Shown: in pieces, positions 8,630-16,949 of the stretch
Numbering within the stretch: position 1 is the stretch's first letter
Layout: each line of letters starts with the position of its first letter
Assembly: GCA_022824465.1 (NCBI GenBank)
Contig: JAJDZV010000007.1
Coordinates: 62,001-126,000 of the forward strand
Reading direction: 5' to 3'
Length of the DNA stretch: 64,000 nucleotides
DNA from: Anaerolineae bacterium
GTDB taxonomy: Bacteria > Chloroflexota > Anaerolineae > Aggregatilineales > Phototrophicaceae
Made by a program: the position numbers and the translations under genes
The notes under the pieces: model-generated
Seen by the model: the letters and a program-made list of their open reading frames with translations, nothing else
Told to the model about the DNA's origin: nothing
Database searches by the model: none

Positions 8630-10360
8630 TTAGTGGCCCATTCCTGAGCAGCCGCTGTATTCCGGTACTGACATAAGCGCCGGATTGGCGACATTGACGT
8701 CAACCTTGATCGTGCCGTTGGCGCCGCCTTCAGCGTGGCTGACGACAAGCGTGTATTGACCGCTCTTCGGCGCCTTGTAGTCAACGATGGTCGCGTCATA
8801 CTCGCTGCGCGAAATATCATCGTCGCCGGTCAAGGCTTGGCCATCGGGACCAATCAGGATGATCAAGGGATCCACGAAGCCAGGCGCAACGGTCGATACA
8901 TCTACGTTGAGCACTTGGTTCCGGCTCGCCTCGAAAGGAATGCTGTACACCCAGCCCTCGCGCATCGGCAACTCGAACGTGCTGTCGCCCTCGAGCTCGG
9001 CGTGGAAGAGCGTCCGGCTGCGGTTGAGCATGGCGTAGCGATAATAGTCCGCGGCGCTCGCCTGGGTATCGCCCATCGCCTCATAGGTGATGCCGCGCGA
9101 AAGGTAAGGCAAGCTGTAGCTCTCGTCCAGCCGCATCGCCATGCCGATGTGAATGATGGACGACTCATACTCGCCCAGGTAACGATAGGTTACGCCCAGC
9201 CAATTCATCGCCTCGGCATCATGCCGGTTAATGTTCAGCGCGCGGCGGAAGTTCTCAAGCGCAACCTGATAATCGCCGGACATCAAGGCGCGGTAAGCAT
9301 CGCTCTTGAAGCGAGCGCTGTCGTTGCCTTGCGTGAACATGCCCGCAATGTCGAAGGAAACTTCCACGATGCCTTCAGTGCTGCCGCCGGCGTGCATCAA
9401 CACAGCAGCGTACTCGCCGCTCACCGGGGCGCGGAAGCGCACGTAGCTGTCCCACCATTCGCCGGTGTCATCGTTGGCGATCAGCGGCTCGCCCTGCGGA
9501 TCCAGGATCAGCAAGAGCGGATCGGCATCGACATCGCGCTGGACGCTGACGGCGGTGACCACGACTTCCTGACCGCCACTGGCGTTAAAGGGCAAGACAT
9601 GAACCAAGCCATCTTCCATCGGTAACTGGAGCGTGCCTTCCCATGCCAGGTTATCGTTGCGGATTACGCGGTTCTTGCGGCGTTTCATCCACTCGACATA
9701 ATCCTGCATTGCGGCGTCCATCTCGCCCATTTTTTCGTAGACGATGCCGCGATTCAGATAGGGATAGTCGGCTTCCGGTTGCAGCGACATGAGCTTGTTG
9801 CAGTCAGTAAGGGCGGCTTCGTAAGCGCCAGTTTCGCTCAATGCCCAGCAGCGGTTGTTCAAGGCGCCGAGCGCGTCCGGCTGCGTTTGCAGGACCATCG
9901 AGTAATCCTGCGCGGCCAAACCGTGCTCGTCTATCATGCTGTAGGCATAGCCGCGAGCGAAATAGGTATCGACGTCAGCCTCGCCTTCCGCGATCAACAT
10001 ATCGTAAAGCGCGATTGCGGAACGATACTCTTCGTTCGACAGGCTCGACCAAGCCATGTTCTTGGCGGCGCTAGCGGTCAAAAAGCCATCGGGCGTTGCA
10101 GCTCTCTCGGCCGCCTGCGCCATCGCCTCGGCTGCTTCCGCCAAGGCCGCTTCCTGAACCGCGATGATGGCTTCCAACTCGGCAATCACGGCGTCGCTGT
10201 TGTCGTCGACCGGAACCGCCGGAGACAGGAATCCGATAGTGGCGACCACGGCAACCAGCACCAGCAAACCCTCTATGATGAGGGCGCTCGGGCGCTGGCC
10301 GAGCACACGGTCTTTGATGGAACGTTTGGGAATATCGTATTCCGGGTACTGTTTCGTCAT
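8630..10360 (-). CDS. Membrane-anchored TPR protein with two pre-peptidase C-terminal-like (PPC) domains
   Basis: A 576-residue protein. The cytoplasmic N-terminus (YPEYDIPKRS) is followed by one membrane span at about residues 27-48 and a short Ala/Glu-rich helix. Then come two tandem units of TPR repeats plus a beta-sandwich PPC-like domain: TPRs about 90-215 then PPC about 240-345, and TPRs about 355-450 then PPC about 460-560. Each PPC has the LLILDPQGEPLIANDD or LIILIGPDGQALTGDDD pattern and a W/Y-rich end. The two halves are an internal duplication. It probably faces the outside of the membrane. The N-terminal 45 residues match those of the protein encoded at 10477-11331. Confidence 0.85.
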   Translation of the reverse strand: MTKQYPEYDIPKRSIKDRVLGQRPSALIIEGLLVLVAVVATIGFLSPAVPVDDNSDAVIAELEAIIAVQEAALAEAAEAMAQAAERAATPDGFLTASAAKNMAWSSLSNEEYRSAIALYDMLIAEGEADVDTYFARGYAYSMIDEHGLAAQDYSMVLQTQPDALGALNNRCWALSETGAYEAALTDCNKLMSLQPEADYPYLNRGIVYEKMGEMDAAMQDYVEWMKRRKNRVIRNDNLAWEGTLQLPMEDGLVHVLPFNASGGQEVVVTAVSVQRDVDADPLLLILDPQGEPLIANDDTGEWWDSYVRFRAPVSGEYAAVLMHAGGSTEGIVEVSFDIAGMFTQGNDSARFKSDAYRALMSGDYQVALENFRRALNINRHDAEAMNWLGVTYRYLGEYESSIIHIGMAMRLDESYSLPYLSRGITYEAMGDTQASAADYYRYAMLNRSRTLFHAELEGDSTFELPMREGWVYSIPFEASRNQVLNVDVSTVAPGFVDPLIILIGPDGQALTGDDDISRSEYDATIVDYKAPKSGQYTLVVSHAEGGANGTIKVDVNVANPALMSVPEYSGCSGMGH

Positions 10361-10415
10361 AAAATTATCCCTCGCTGTTTCACCTTCCGCTGATAAAGGT
10401 CACTACTTGCCACTG

Positions 10416-10446
10416 AGTATAACACATCTGACGCCACAACCGTCAA
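10416..10446 (-). promoter_or_regulatory. Candidate promoter for the large TPR gene
   Basis: On the minus strand, TTGACG (10446-10441) and TATACT (10421-10416) are separated by 19 bases. They lie about 55 bases before the TPR start at 10360. Spacing is slightly long, so confidence is moderate. Confidence 0.4.
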
Positions 10447-10476
10447 GTCATTCCGTCAGTCATGCACCCCTCGACG

Positions 10477-11331
10477 CTACGCCCCGCCTACGGTAAGGCT
10501 ACGATAACGCCCGTAACTGGTCGCCGCGGCCCTTGCATAACCAAGTCTATCGTAAAACTCGGCAATTGCCAAATACATCTCCGGATAGGCCGATCCGATA
10601 TGAATCGCCAGGTTAAACTGGCGCAAAGCCAGGTCTTCATCGCCCTGCGCCAGCATTATCCGTCCCATGTTGTAATGCGCCAATGCGCAGACTTCTTGCT
10701 GACACGCCGGAAGCAACTCCAAAACAGCAAGGCAATCGCCAGCGGCGGCGTCCCATTTGCCCATTTCGACCTGTACCCAGCAGCGATTCTCCAATGCGAT
10801 GGCGTGGGCCTCAAGCGACTGCGCGCTCACCAGCGCCTCATCGCAGTGCCGCATGGCGGTCGCGTAGTCGCCCGTCTCGCCATAAGCCCAGCAGAGCGCG
10901 GCATGCGTGTTGCTATCCGTCTGCCCCAAGGCGACCACACGGCGGAAGTCCACCTGAGCGTCTGGGAAGTCGCCCGTCTGCAAATTCACATAGCCGCGCA
11001 AGGCGTGATAATCGGCATCCTCCGGCGCAACCGCGATCGCCAGATCAACCATCGCCTCAGCCGCCGCAAACTCACGCTTCTGAATATGGGCGATGCCGCG
11101 CTCCGTGAATGGCAGCAGCGCGATTCTGAATGGCTCGGTCACGCTTGCCGTCGGTTCTGCCGTCGCCTGATCACGCTCGAAGGGATCGAAAAACTCAAAG
11201 GCGCTTCCGGCCGCTACCGTGATGACGATCGTCAAGACGATCTCAAGCAGAATGGCGCTCCAACGCTGACCGAAGAAACGCTGAACGATGTTCTTCTGGG
11301 GAATATCGTAGTCGGGATAAGTATCGTACAT
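10477..11331 (-). CDS. Membrane-anchored TPR protein, paralogue of the neighbouring TPR-PPC protein
   Basis: A 284-residue protein with the same plan at its N-terminus as the gene at 8630-10360: YPDYDIPQKN, a Q-R-W-S-A-I turn, and one membrane span at about residues 27-48. About five TPR repeats follow (residues 75-270) but no PPC domain. ATG is supported by GGAGACG upstream. The shared cytosolic motif, span and TPR order indicate tandem duplication and probably a shared partner that reads the DYDIP segment (inference). Family knowledge gives only protein-protein interaction for the TPR part. Confidence 0.8.
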   Translation of the reverse strand: MYDTYPDYDIPQKNIVQRFFGQRWSAILLEIVLTIVITVAAGSAFEFFDPFERDQATAEPTASVTEPFRIALLPFTERGIAHIQKREFAAAEAMVDLAIAVAPEDADYHALRGYVNLQTGDFPDAQVDFRRVVALGQTDSNTHAALCWAYGETGDYATAMRHCDEALVSAQSLEAHAIALENRCWVQVEMGKWDAAAGDCLAVLELLPACQQEVCALAHYNMGRIMLAQGDEDLALRQFNLAIHIGSAYPEMYLAIAEFYDRLGYARAAATSYGRYRSLTVGGA

Positions 11332-11664
11332 AATCGTCTCCGCGCCTCTATGAACTCATTATATCGCAAATGGCGCCGAATTTGCCAAGAGACAATTCTA
11401 CGCTTTGTCAACGATAGAAGCGCCGGAGCATCGACACGCCTTGCTACGGAACATACAAGGCGGAACCATCGATCTCCTTAACGATTGACATAACGCTGCC
11501 CGGGCTTGCCATATCGGCATCATCCGGCAGCTGCTGCCGCCGCTCGCATGCCGCGCGCTCCAGGCACGCGTCTCCTATTCAGCGCCAGCGCCTTGATGCC
11601 TTTCCGCCATCGAAACCCGTTACAATTGTGACAATGCAGACGCGGTCTACGGAAAGCACAAGCC
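11332..11664. other. Intergenic region, divergent
   Basis: A 333-base spacer between the leftward TPR gene and the rightward DinB gene. A TACAAT-like -10 hexamer lies at about 11621-11626 without a convincing -35. I see no RNA gene or coding sequence. Confidence 0.5.
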
Positions 11665-12138
11665 ATGAACGACCGACTTATACGCGAACAGCTAGTCAAT
11701 GCCCTGATCAAACGCCAAGCGCACCAATCACTTGACGATGTCATCGCCGCTTTCCCGCCGGCGCGCTACAACACTCGCCCGCCCAATACACCCTATACCT
11801 TCTGGCGTCTGCTGGAACATCTGCGCATCGCCCAAGCCGATATCCTCGACTACATCGAGAATCCCGCCTACCGTTATCCGACCTTTCCAGACGACTACTG
11901 GCCGCCGCCGGCCGTCCTGGCTGACGCAGCCGCTTGGCAGAAGACCGTCGAGGGCTTCCGCGCCGATCTCAAGGCCCTGGTCGCCATCGTCCGCGACCCA
12001 GCACGCGACCTCTACGCGCAGATCCCTCACGGCGAAGCGGGGCACACAATCTTACGCGAGGTGCTGGTCGTTGCGGCGCACAATTCTTATCACATCGGCG
12101 AATTCGGGAGTTTGCGCGGGACGTTGGATTTGTGGTGA
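11665..12138 (+). CDS. DinB-like four-helix bundle protein
   Basis: A 157-residue DinB/YfiT-superfamily protein. The three-histidine metal site is present: His52 in LLEHLR, and His139 and His143 in AAHNSYH. Family members are metal-dependent thiol or small-molecule transferases, or have no known activity. The conserved PYTFWRLLEHL near residue 43 fits the group. No partner gene is evident; the Uma2 gene follows 95 bases downstream on the same strand. Confidence 0.85.
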   Translation: MNDRLIREQLVNALIKRQAHQSLDDVIAAFPPARYNTRPPNTPYTFWRLLEHLRIAQADILDYIENPAYRYPTFPDDYWPPPAVLADAAAWQKTVEGFRADLKALVAIVRDPARDLYAQIPHGEAGHTILREVLVVAAHNSYHIGEFGSLRGTLDLW

Positions 12139-12233
12139 CGCAGCCAGGTTCACCCCTCTATCTCATGGGCGCCTGTATCTGTCGTCAAATCGGCGCTATA
12201 ATCGCCTCATTGCTAGTTCACCTGAGGAAGGTC

Positions 12234-12806
12234 ATGGCAGTTCAAGCGCCGGTCCGTCTCACCGTCGAGGAATATCTCGCCTGGGAAGAAACCAACTTCG
12301 AAAAACACGAGTACATTGATGGCAAGGTACGCTGCATGGCTGGCGCGAAGGGACCGCATAACCGCATTATGTCGAACACAACAACGGCGATCGGGCGACA
12401 ACTTGATGATTCGGAATGTTTTCTTTTGAGCAGTGAGATGAAAGTAAAAGCGGGGGAAACTCGTTACGTTTATCCAGATTTGTCCGCAGTATGCGGCGAG
12501 GAGATCTTCGAACGCGAAAACGAGATGGAGTTGCTCAATCCCATTCTGGTTATTGAAGTTGCCTCGCCGTCAACCATAGATATTGACCGCAGCGAAAAGC
12601 GTGACTACAATTTTGACGTCCCATCAATCCAGACCTACCTGATCATCGACCAACATCGCCCCTGCCTCGAGATCAATACCCGTGACGCCGATGGCTGGCG
12701 TGTGACCGTGTTTCAGAGCTTGGAAGATGTCGCGCCGCTTGAGACTCTTGAATGCCAACTGCCGCTGAAACAGGTCTATCGCGGCATCGCTTTTGACAAA
12801 GACTGA
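12234..12806 (+). CDS. Uma2-family (DUF820) putative PD-(D/E)XK endonuclease
   Basis: A 190-residue Uma2 protein. It shows LTVEEYLAWEE and HEYIDGKV at the start, the nuclease Asp in YPDLSAVC, and the Glu in LVIEVASPST followed by a conserved Lys. Uma2 proteins are abundant in Chloroflexota and Cyanobacteria, have a restriction-endonuclease-like fold and an unclear role. The frame is open upstream, but the ATG at 12234 has GAGGAAGG before it and aligns with family starts. Its 3' end overlaps the convergent pncC-like gene by 31 bases. Confidence 0.9.
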   Translation: MAVQAPVRLTVEEYLAWEETNFEKHEYIDGKVRCMAGAKGPHNRIMSNTTTAIGRQLDDSECFLLSSEMKVKAGETRYVYPDLSAVCGEEIFERENEMELLNPILVIEVASPSTIDIDRSEKRDYNFDVPSIQTYLIIDQHRPCLEINTRDADGWRVTVFQSLEDVAPLETLECQLPLKQVYRGIAFDKD

Positions 12807-13291
12807 TCCTCAACCGCCTGCAAAAGCAATTGCAGCGCCGCCGCGACGCTCGACAGCTTGTTCTGTACGCGGTCCCCGTCCCATACCCGCCGCTCGACGC
12901 GCGATAGCCCGCAACGCCCTGCCAGCCCAATATATGTCAAGCCGACCGGCTTCTCCACCGTGCCGCCGCCGGGACCCGCGATGCCGGTCACGCTTAAGGC
13001 GTAGTCGGTATCAAAGAGCGCCAGCGCGCCCAGCGCCATCTCGCCAGCCGTCGACTCGCTCACCGCGCCCTGCGCCATCAAGGTCGCTTCCCGCACATTG
13101 AGTAAGTTCATCTTCGCTTCGTTGGAATAAGTCACCAGCCCGCCCTGCACATAAGCTGAACTGCCGGCGACATCCGTCAACGCGCTCAGCAGCAAACCGC
13201 CGGTGCAGGACTCTGCGGCGCAGACCCTTGCGCCCTGTCGGATCAAAGCCGCGCCGACCCGCTGCGACAGCGGCAGCAAGTCCGGCAGCAT
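12776..13291 (-). CDS. pncC: CinA C-terminal domain protein, nicotinamide-nucleotide amidohydrolase
   Basis: A 171-residue stand-alone CinA C-terminal (PncC) domain that would deamidate NMN in NAD recycling. Signatures are AAESCTGGLLLSALT at about residues 26-40 with the catalytic Ser, GGLVTYSNEAK, GAVSESTA, and TGIAGPGGGT. The start ATG shares bases with the stop of the upstream VOC gene (TGATG), so translation is coupled. The N-terminal molybdopterin-like domain of full CinA is absent. It is the last gene of a four-gene leftward operon. The C-terminal coding end runs 31 bases into the opposite-strand Uma2 gene. Confidence 0.9.
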   Translation of the reverse strand: MLPDLLPLSQRVGAALIRQGARVCAAESCTGGLLLSALTDVAGSSAYVQGGLVTYSNEAKMNLLNVREATLMAQGAVSESTAGEMALGALALFDTDYALSVTGIAGPGGGTVEKPVGLTYIGLAGRCGLSRVERRVWDGDRVQNKLSSVAAALQLLLQAVEDQSLSKAMPR

Positions 13292-13674
13292 CAGACCTGA
13301 ACCAGAATCAGGGTATTGCCCTCGCAGTCTTTCATCATCACGAAGCGGCCCCAAAATTGCGTCTCCGGCTCGCCTAGGAATTCGACGCCGCGCTCCTTGT
13401 AAAGGCGGTAAGTTTCGTCGATGTCGTCGCACTGCAGGGTCAACGATTGCGACTGCTGAAAGGTGGAGCGGTAATGCTCCCAATTCTCGTCGAACTTGTA
13501 TAGCGTGATCAGCGTCTCGGCGCCGGCGGGCGCCACCGACAACCAGCGCGAATCGGCGCCGGGCCACAACTCGTCGTCCGAGATCAATTCCATGCCGAGC
13601 ACATCCGTATAGAACGCCTTCGCCCGGTCTTGATCTTCCACAAAGATTGATACCGTACCCACACGCTTGATCAT
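13291..13674 (-). CDS. VOC-family (glyoxalase/bleomycin-resistance-like) protein
   Basis: A 127-residue single vicinal-oxygen-chelate domain with VSIFVEDQDRAKAFYTDVLG at the start and EFLGEPE...GNTLILVQ at the end. It is clearly a paralogue of the gene at 13960-14349. The reaction cannot be predicted: the family includes isomerases, dioxygenases and antibiotic-binding proteins. The ATG overlaps the DUF1232 stop (ATGA) and its TGA overlaps the pncC-like start. Confidence 0.9.
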   Translation of the reverse strand: MIKRVGTVSIFVEDQDRAKAFYTDVLGMELISDDELWPGADSRWLSVAPAGAETLITLYKFDENWEHYRSTFQQSQSLTLQCDDIDETYRLYKERGVEFLGEPETQFWGRFVMMKDCEGNTLILVQV

Positions 13675-13958
13675 TGTCCATGTCCCTTGATTGACTGACT
13701 ATATGTGACTACACCTTCCCTGGTTTCAGCGTTTGCGGCTGTGACATCAAGATATTTCCGCGCAAATCTCGTGAAGAGAACCATTGAACTCAAAAGAATA
13801 CCGCCATCGTCCACGATGCCCACGACAGGCAAAATGTCAGGAAGCAGGTCTAAAGGAAACAGCAAGTAACCGCCGGCGACAATAAAGAACCCGAGCTTCA
13901 ACCGCAGCGGCACACGACCATCGAAGAGCAGCCTCCCGAAGACCAGCAGGCGTCGCAT
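13671..13958 (-). CDS. DUF1232 (YkvA-like) small membrane protein
   Basis: A 95-residue protein with the DUF1232 hallmark YLLFPLDLLPDILPVVG then DDGG at about residues 31-50. One or two hydrophobic segments surround it. The function of the family is unknown. It sits between two paralogous VOC genes, one base from the upstream VOC stop and overlapping the downstream VOC start by four bases, so it was inserted within or grew up inside this operon. Start at 13958 is chosen to avoid reading back into the upstream gene. Confidence 0.85.
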   Translation of the reverse strand: MRRLLVFGRLLFDGRVPLRLKLGFFIVAGGYLLFPLDLLPDILPVVGIVDDGGILLSSMVLFTRFARKYLDVTAANAETREGVVTYSQSIKGHGQ

Positions 13959-13959
13959 T

Positions 13960-14349
13960 TCAAGCCCGTTGCCCGAGCACGATCTGGTTGCCCTCGGAAT
14001 CGACCAGCATGGCAAAACTGCCCCAATGCTGCACCTGCGGTTCGCCCAGGAACTGCACGCCCTTTTCCGTCAACTCCTGATAAGTCTCCATGATGTCGTC
14101 GCAATGTAGCGTGAAACACTGCGGTTTGCCCATCGCCTCGCGATAATGCTCCCATTGCTCGCCCATGGGGAAGAGCGTCAGTTCAGTCGGGCAGCCCTTG
14201 GGCGCGACCGTGATCCAGCGCATGCCCGAACCGGGGAACATCTCCGAGTCATTGATCAACTCGAATCCCAGCTTTTCCGTGTAAAAGGCTTTGGCGCGCT
14301 GCTGGTCCTCGACGAATACGGTGACAGTCGCGATTGTTGTGATCATCAT
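13960..14349 (-). CDS. VOC-family protein, first gene of the VOC-DUF1232-VOC-pncC operon
   Basis: A 129-residue VOC domain with VTVFVEDQQRAKAFYTEKLG at the start and VQFLGEPQ...GNQIVLGQ at the end. By eye it is about half identical to the VOC protein two genes downstream. Two adjacent ATG codons are possible; GGGAG five bases upstream supports 14349. No substrate can be inferred. Confidence 0.9.
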   Translation of the reverse strand: MMITTIATVTVFVEDQQRAKAFYTEKLGFELINDSEMFPGSGMRWITVAPKGCPTELTLFPMGEQWEHYREAMGKPQCFTLHCDDIMETYQELTEKGVQFLGEPQVQHWGSFAMLVDSEGNQIVLGQRA

Positions 14350-14495
14350 TATGACTCCCACGATAATGCTCGTTGCCGACTTCCAGCAATAGCTGTGAAA
14401 CACCCTTTTTAATCGGCTTGCAAGATAATATACCAGAGTTACAACTATTAGGGTATATTCTTGCTTCTTACGCTTAACCGCAAGATGGAGCGACT

Positions 14496-15080
14496 ATGGT
14501 AGACGCAAATGCAAAAACACTTGTGTTAGAGGACCTCAAACGGGGGTATCCTGGACTTGACAAGGACACAGGTGGTTCGCATCGAATAGCCGCCATGGTC
14601 TGCCTGGATTCGCAGAACCATGAATCCGATGTACATTGCGAGTTGAAGTCTCTGAAAGAGACCATGTCTATGCTACGACTTACGTGGAATGAAGCGGTCA
14701 CGCAACAGATGAAAAACACCTGGTACGACCGTCGAGAGGCTACTGAAATGGGTGCCGCGGGCTTGGCGATTCTTGTTATACTCTCGCGTACAAACTACAC
14801 GGTCTTGAGGCGAATGGACCAAGATGAAGATACTGGCATGGACTATTGGTTAAGTACACGTCCGACTGCGGGCGAATTGACAGAGAACTTCCTGCTAAAA
14901 CACGCGCGGTTGGAAGTAGCTGGGAGACGACCAGCAACTACCAAGACAATAGAGAAACTAGTGCGAGACAAGCTTAATCGTTCGAGAAAATCCGACGACA
15001 CTGGAAAACTTGCGTACGTAGTGGTGGTAGAATTCAGTAAGCCCGTAGTTTATTTTGAGACAAGGATGGCAGACTTGTGA
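14496..15080 (+). CDS. Unknown protein, first gene of an AT-richer two-gene cassette
   Basis: A 194-residue protein I do not recognise. ATG follows GGAGCGACT. Middle and C-terminal parts alternate helix and strand: EATEMGAAGLAILVILS around residues 81-97, then TGMDYWLS (Asp116), then a strand ARLEVAG (Glu140), and a final strand pair VVVVEFSKPVVYFETR. The spaced Glu84, Asp116 and Glu140 could be a nuclease-like or binding site, but the classical E-x-K is missing, so this is only a guess. Base composition is visibly more AT-rich than the neighbours. Its TGA overlaps the GTG start of the next gene, so the pair is almost certainly translated together. Confidence 0.7.
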   Translation: MVDANAKTLVLEDLKRGYPGLDKDTGGSHRIAAMVCLDSQNHESDVHCELKSLKETMSMLRLTWNEAVTQQMKNTWYDRREATEMGAAGLAILVILSRTNYTVLRRMDQDEDTGMDYWLSTRPTAGELTENFLLKHARLEVAGRRPATTKTIEKLVRDKLNRSRKSDDTGKLAYVVVVEFSKPVVYFETRMADL

Positions 15081-16237
15081 CAAGCGATCCGAAACTCATC
15101 ATATCGGTGCACGAACAGGCAATGGATTGGGCTGACAAAGCGCGAACCGCTCGACGAGAAAGAGACGAAGATGCATATGTGAAATACATGGAGAACGCGT
15201 TTGAGCTTGAGAAACAAGCTGCGCTCATGATTCAGAGCGAGGAGTCAGAACCAACGCGCTCTGTGTTGCACCGAAGTGCCGCATCCTTGGCTTACAAGTG
15301 CAAAAAATATCGCGAGGCAGAATGGCTGGTTTCCAGAGCCTTGTCAGGCAATCCGCCAGGCGAAATACTAAACGAGCTTCGCCGACTTAGCAGGAAAGTA
15401 CATTTTCAATTGCGGCTACAGGACCAGGATCTATCTCTAAGCGACCAAGAATTCGCCATGTATCTTGACGGAAACCAGATTATTGAAGGTCTGGCTCCGG
15501 TTGATCTCATAACGCGAAGAATCTCCAAGCTGAAGAGTATATTCTGGAATACAATTCGCCATGAGAATGGGTTGGCGTTTGGCAGTCAAGCGCGGATAAA
15601 GGATCAAACATATACATTGTGGGTTAGCGCGTTTGCACCTAGCAGCATCGACGTCATCCTAAAACTGGGAGTTTCTGGACAAATGTCGATATCTACTATG
15701 GGAGGATTTGATACCATCTTTGATAGAGTCATGACGAACTTTAACCTTCTTAACCATGGCGACTTTAATCAGCTTGAGGATCAGATTGCGGACGAGGAGT
15801 ATTATTGCAACTTTGTCGCGCTTGCCAAAGAGATTGCGCCAGATGGAGACGATGTAGTTACCGTAAACTTTGAGACCAGGGTTGAAGGCGAACCGCGTCA
15901 CGTAAGCTTGTATAGACAGCAACAAGAGTTTAACGAGATTCCGTTGCCAAATTTGCTCAAGTCAGAAAACGGGTTGTATGCTACCGATGAACCTATAACG
16001 GTCCGCGGAAAGCTCCAATATGCTGACTCGATGGATGAACACAAAGTGGTAAAGTTACGTGATATCGATAGTGGCGTAACTTGGAAGATTATCGTGCCTG
16101 ACGCCTACATGAAAGACGTTGTGCAACCCAACTATGACGAAAATGTTGAGGTGCTAGGGAAGCGAATGGCACGTAAGAGACCGCTTCGCTCTACACTCTA
16201 TTTCGAAGCAATCCAGAGAGTGCCAGCGGAAACGTAG
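15077..16237 (+). CDS. Unknown protein with N-terminal TPR-like helices, second gene of the cassette
   Basis: A 386-residue protein starting at GTG within the stop of the upstream gene (GTGA overlap). The first about 110 residues are charged helices with a TPR-like pattern (REAEWLVSRAL and neighbours). The centre (about 130-290) contains mixed alpha/beta sequence, and the end (about 300-385) is beta-rich, finishing in TLYFEAIQRV. No enzyme motif is apparent. AT-rich codon use like its partner suggests acquisition as a unit. I cannot assign a function. Confidence 0.7.
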   Translation: MTSDPKLIISVHEQAMDWADKARTARRERDEDAYVKYMENAFELEKQAALMIQSEESEPTRSVLHRSAASLAYKCKKYREAEWLVSRALSGNPPGEILNELRRLSRKVHFQLRLQDQDLSLSDQEFAMYLDGNQIIEGLAPVDLITRRISKLKSIFWNTIRHENGLAFGSQARIKDQTYTLWVSAFAPSSIDVILKLGVSGQMSISTMGGFDTIFDRVMTNFNLLNHGDFNQLEDQIADEEYYCNFVALAKEIAPDGDDVVTVNFETRVEGEPRHVSLYRQQQEFNEIPLPNLLKSENGLYATDEPITVRGKLQYADSMDEHKVVKLRDIDSGVTWKIIVPDAYMKDVVQPNYDENVEVLGKRMARKRPLRSTLYFEAIQRVPAET

Positions 16238-16300
16238 CGGCTGTTAAACTGCGTTACGAATCTACAGATTTGACCTGTTCATTTGTTAAGGGACATCATC

Positions 16301-16834
16301 CTACTTATTCTCCACGCTCTCGCTCAGGAAAGCGCTGTAGCCGTTTTCGGGGTCATTGCGCACCACCAGCATGCGCTTGCCGCCGACATGCGATATTCCC
16401 GGCACCTCATAAGCCTTGGCCGGATTGCCCTGGCTGTCCAGCCGATTGCACCAGTAGATGTGGTTATCGCGCTGCCACATATAAATCACCGGCACATCAT
16501 CAACGACGATCTCCATGCGCCGCTTGCTGAATGGCGAGAACCGCGGCGGATGAAACCAGGGCACCCAGGCGCCTTCCGTCTTCGGCGTCTTCATCGATAC
16601 CGCGCTCTGCGGCAAGATCTCTTTGGTATCGCGCGGCGATTCCTGATTGATGAATTTGATCGTCTCGTCGGTCGTATTGAAGACCGAAGTCACTTCCGTC
16701 ACGGGCATGGCTGTCCTCACTGCAACTGAGCCGTCACTAATCGCTTGTCCGGTCAAACCAAGGCCCTTAGCCGCCAGATCGACAGTCTTGCCGACGCCCT
16801 TGACGATTTGACCGAGCAGTTTCAATCCATCCAT
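16301..16834 (-). CDS. Hypothetical protein
   Basis: A 177-residue protein with host-like codon use. The N-terminal 35 residues form an amphipathic or membrane-associated helix rich in Gly, Val and Lys. The rest is beta-rich with a Trp/Pro motif WVPWFHPPRFSP at about residues 89-100, and ends VVRNDPENGYSAFLSESVENK. No family is recognised. It is convergent with the unknown cassette, 63 bases away. Confidence 0.6.
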   Translation of the reverse strand: MDGLKLLGQIVKGVGKTVDLAAKGLGLTGQAISDGSVAVRTAMPVTEVTSVFNTTDETIKFINQESPRDTKEILPQSAVSMKTPKTEGAWVPWFHPPRFSPFSKRRMEIVVDDVPVIYMWQRDNHIYWCNRLDSQGNPAKAYEVPGISHVGGKRMLVVRNDPENGYSAFLSESVENK

Positions 16835-16949
16835 CGCATCAGATTCGCTTGTCCACAGCTACTGCCTACCCACATTATACCCAACTAGACTCGTTCACGG
16901 ATGCGCTTACAACTCTATACGCAGCGCGTCAAAGCCCGGTTGCTCGGGT

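Noticed and set aside
10462..11481. Rightward 339-residue frame
   Set aside because: Complement of the TPR gene with no motif and unnatural composition.
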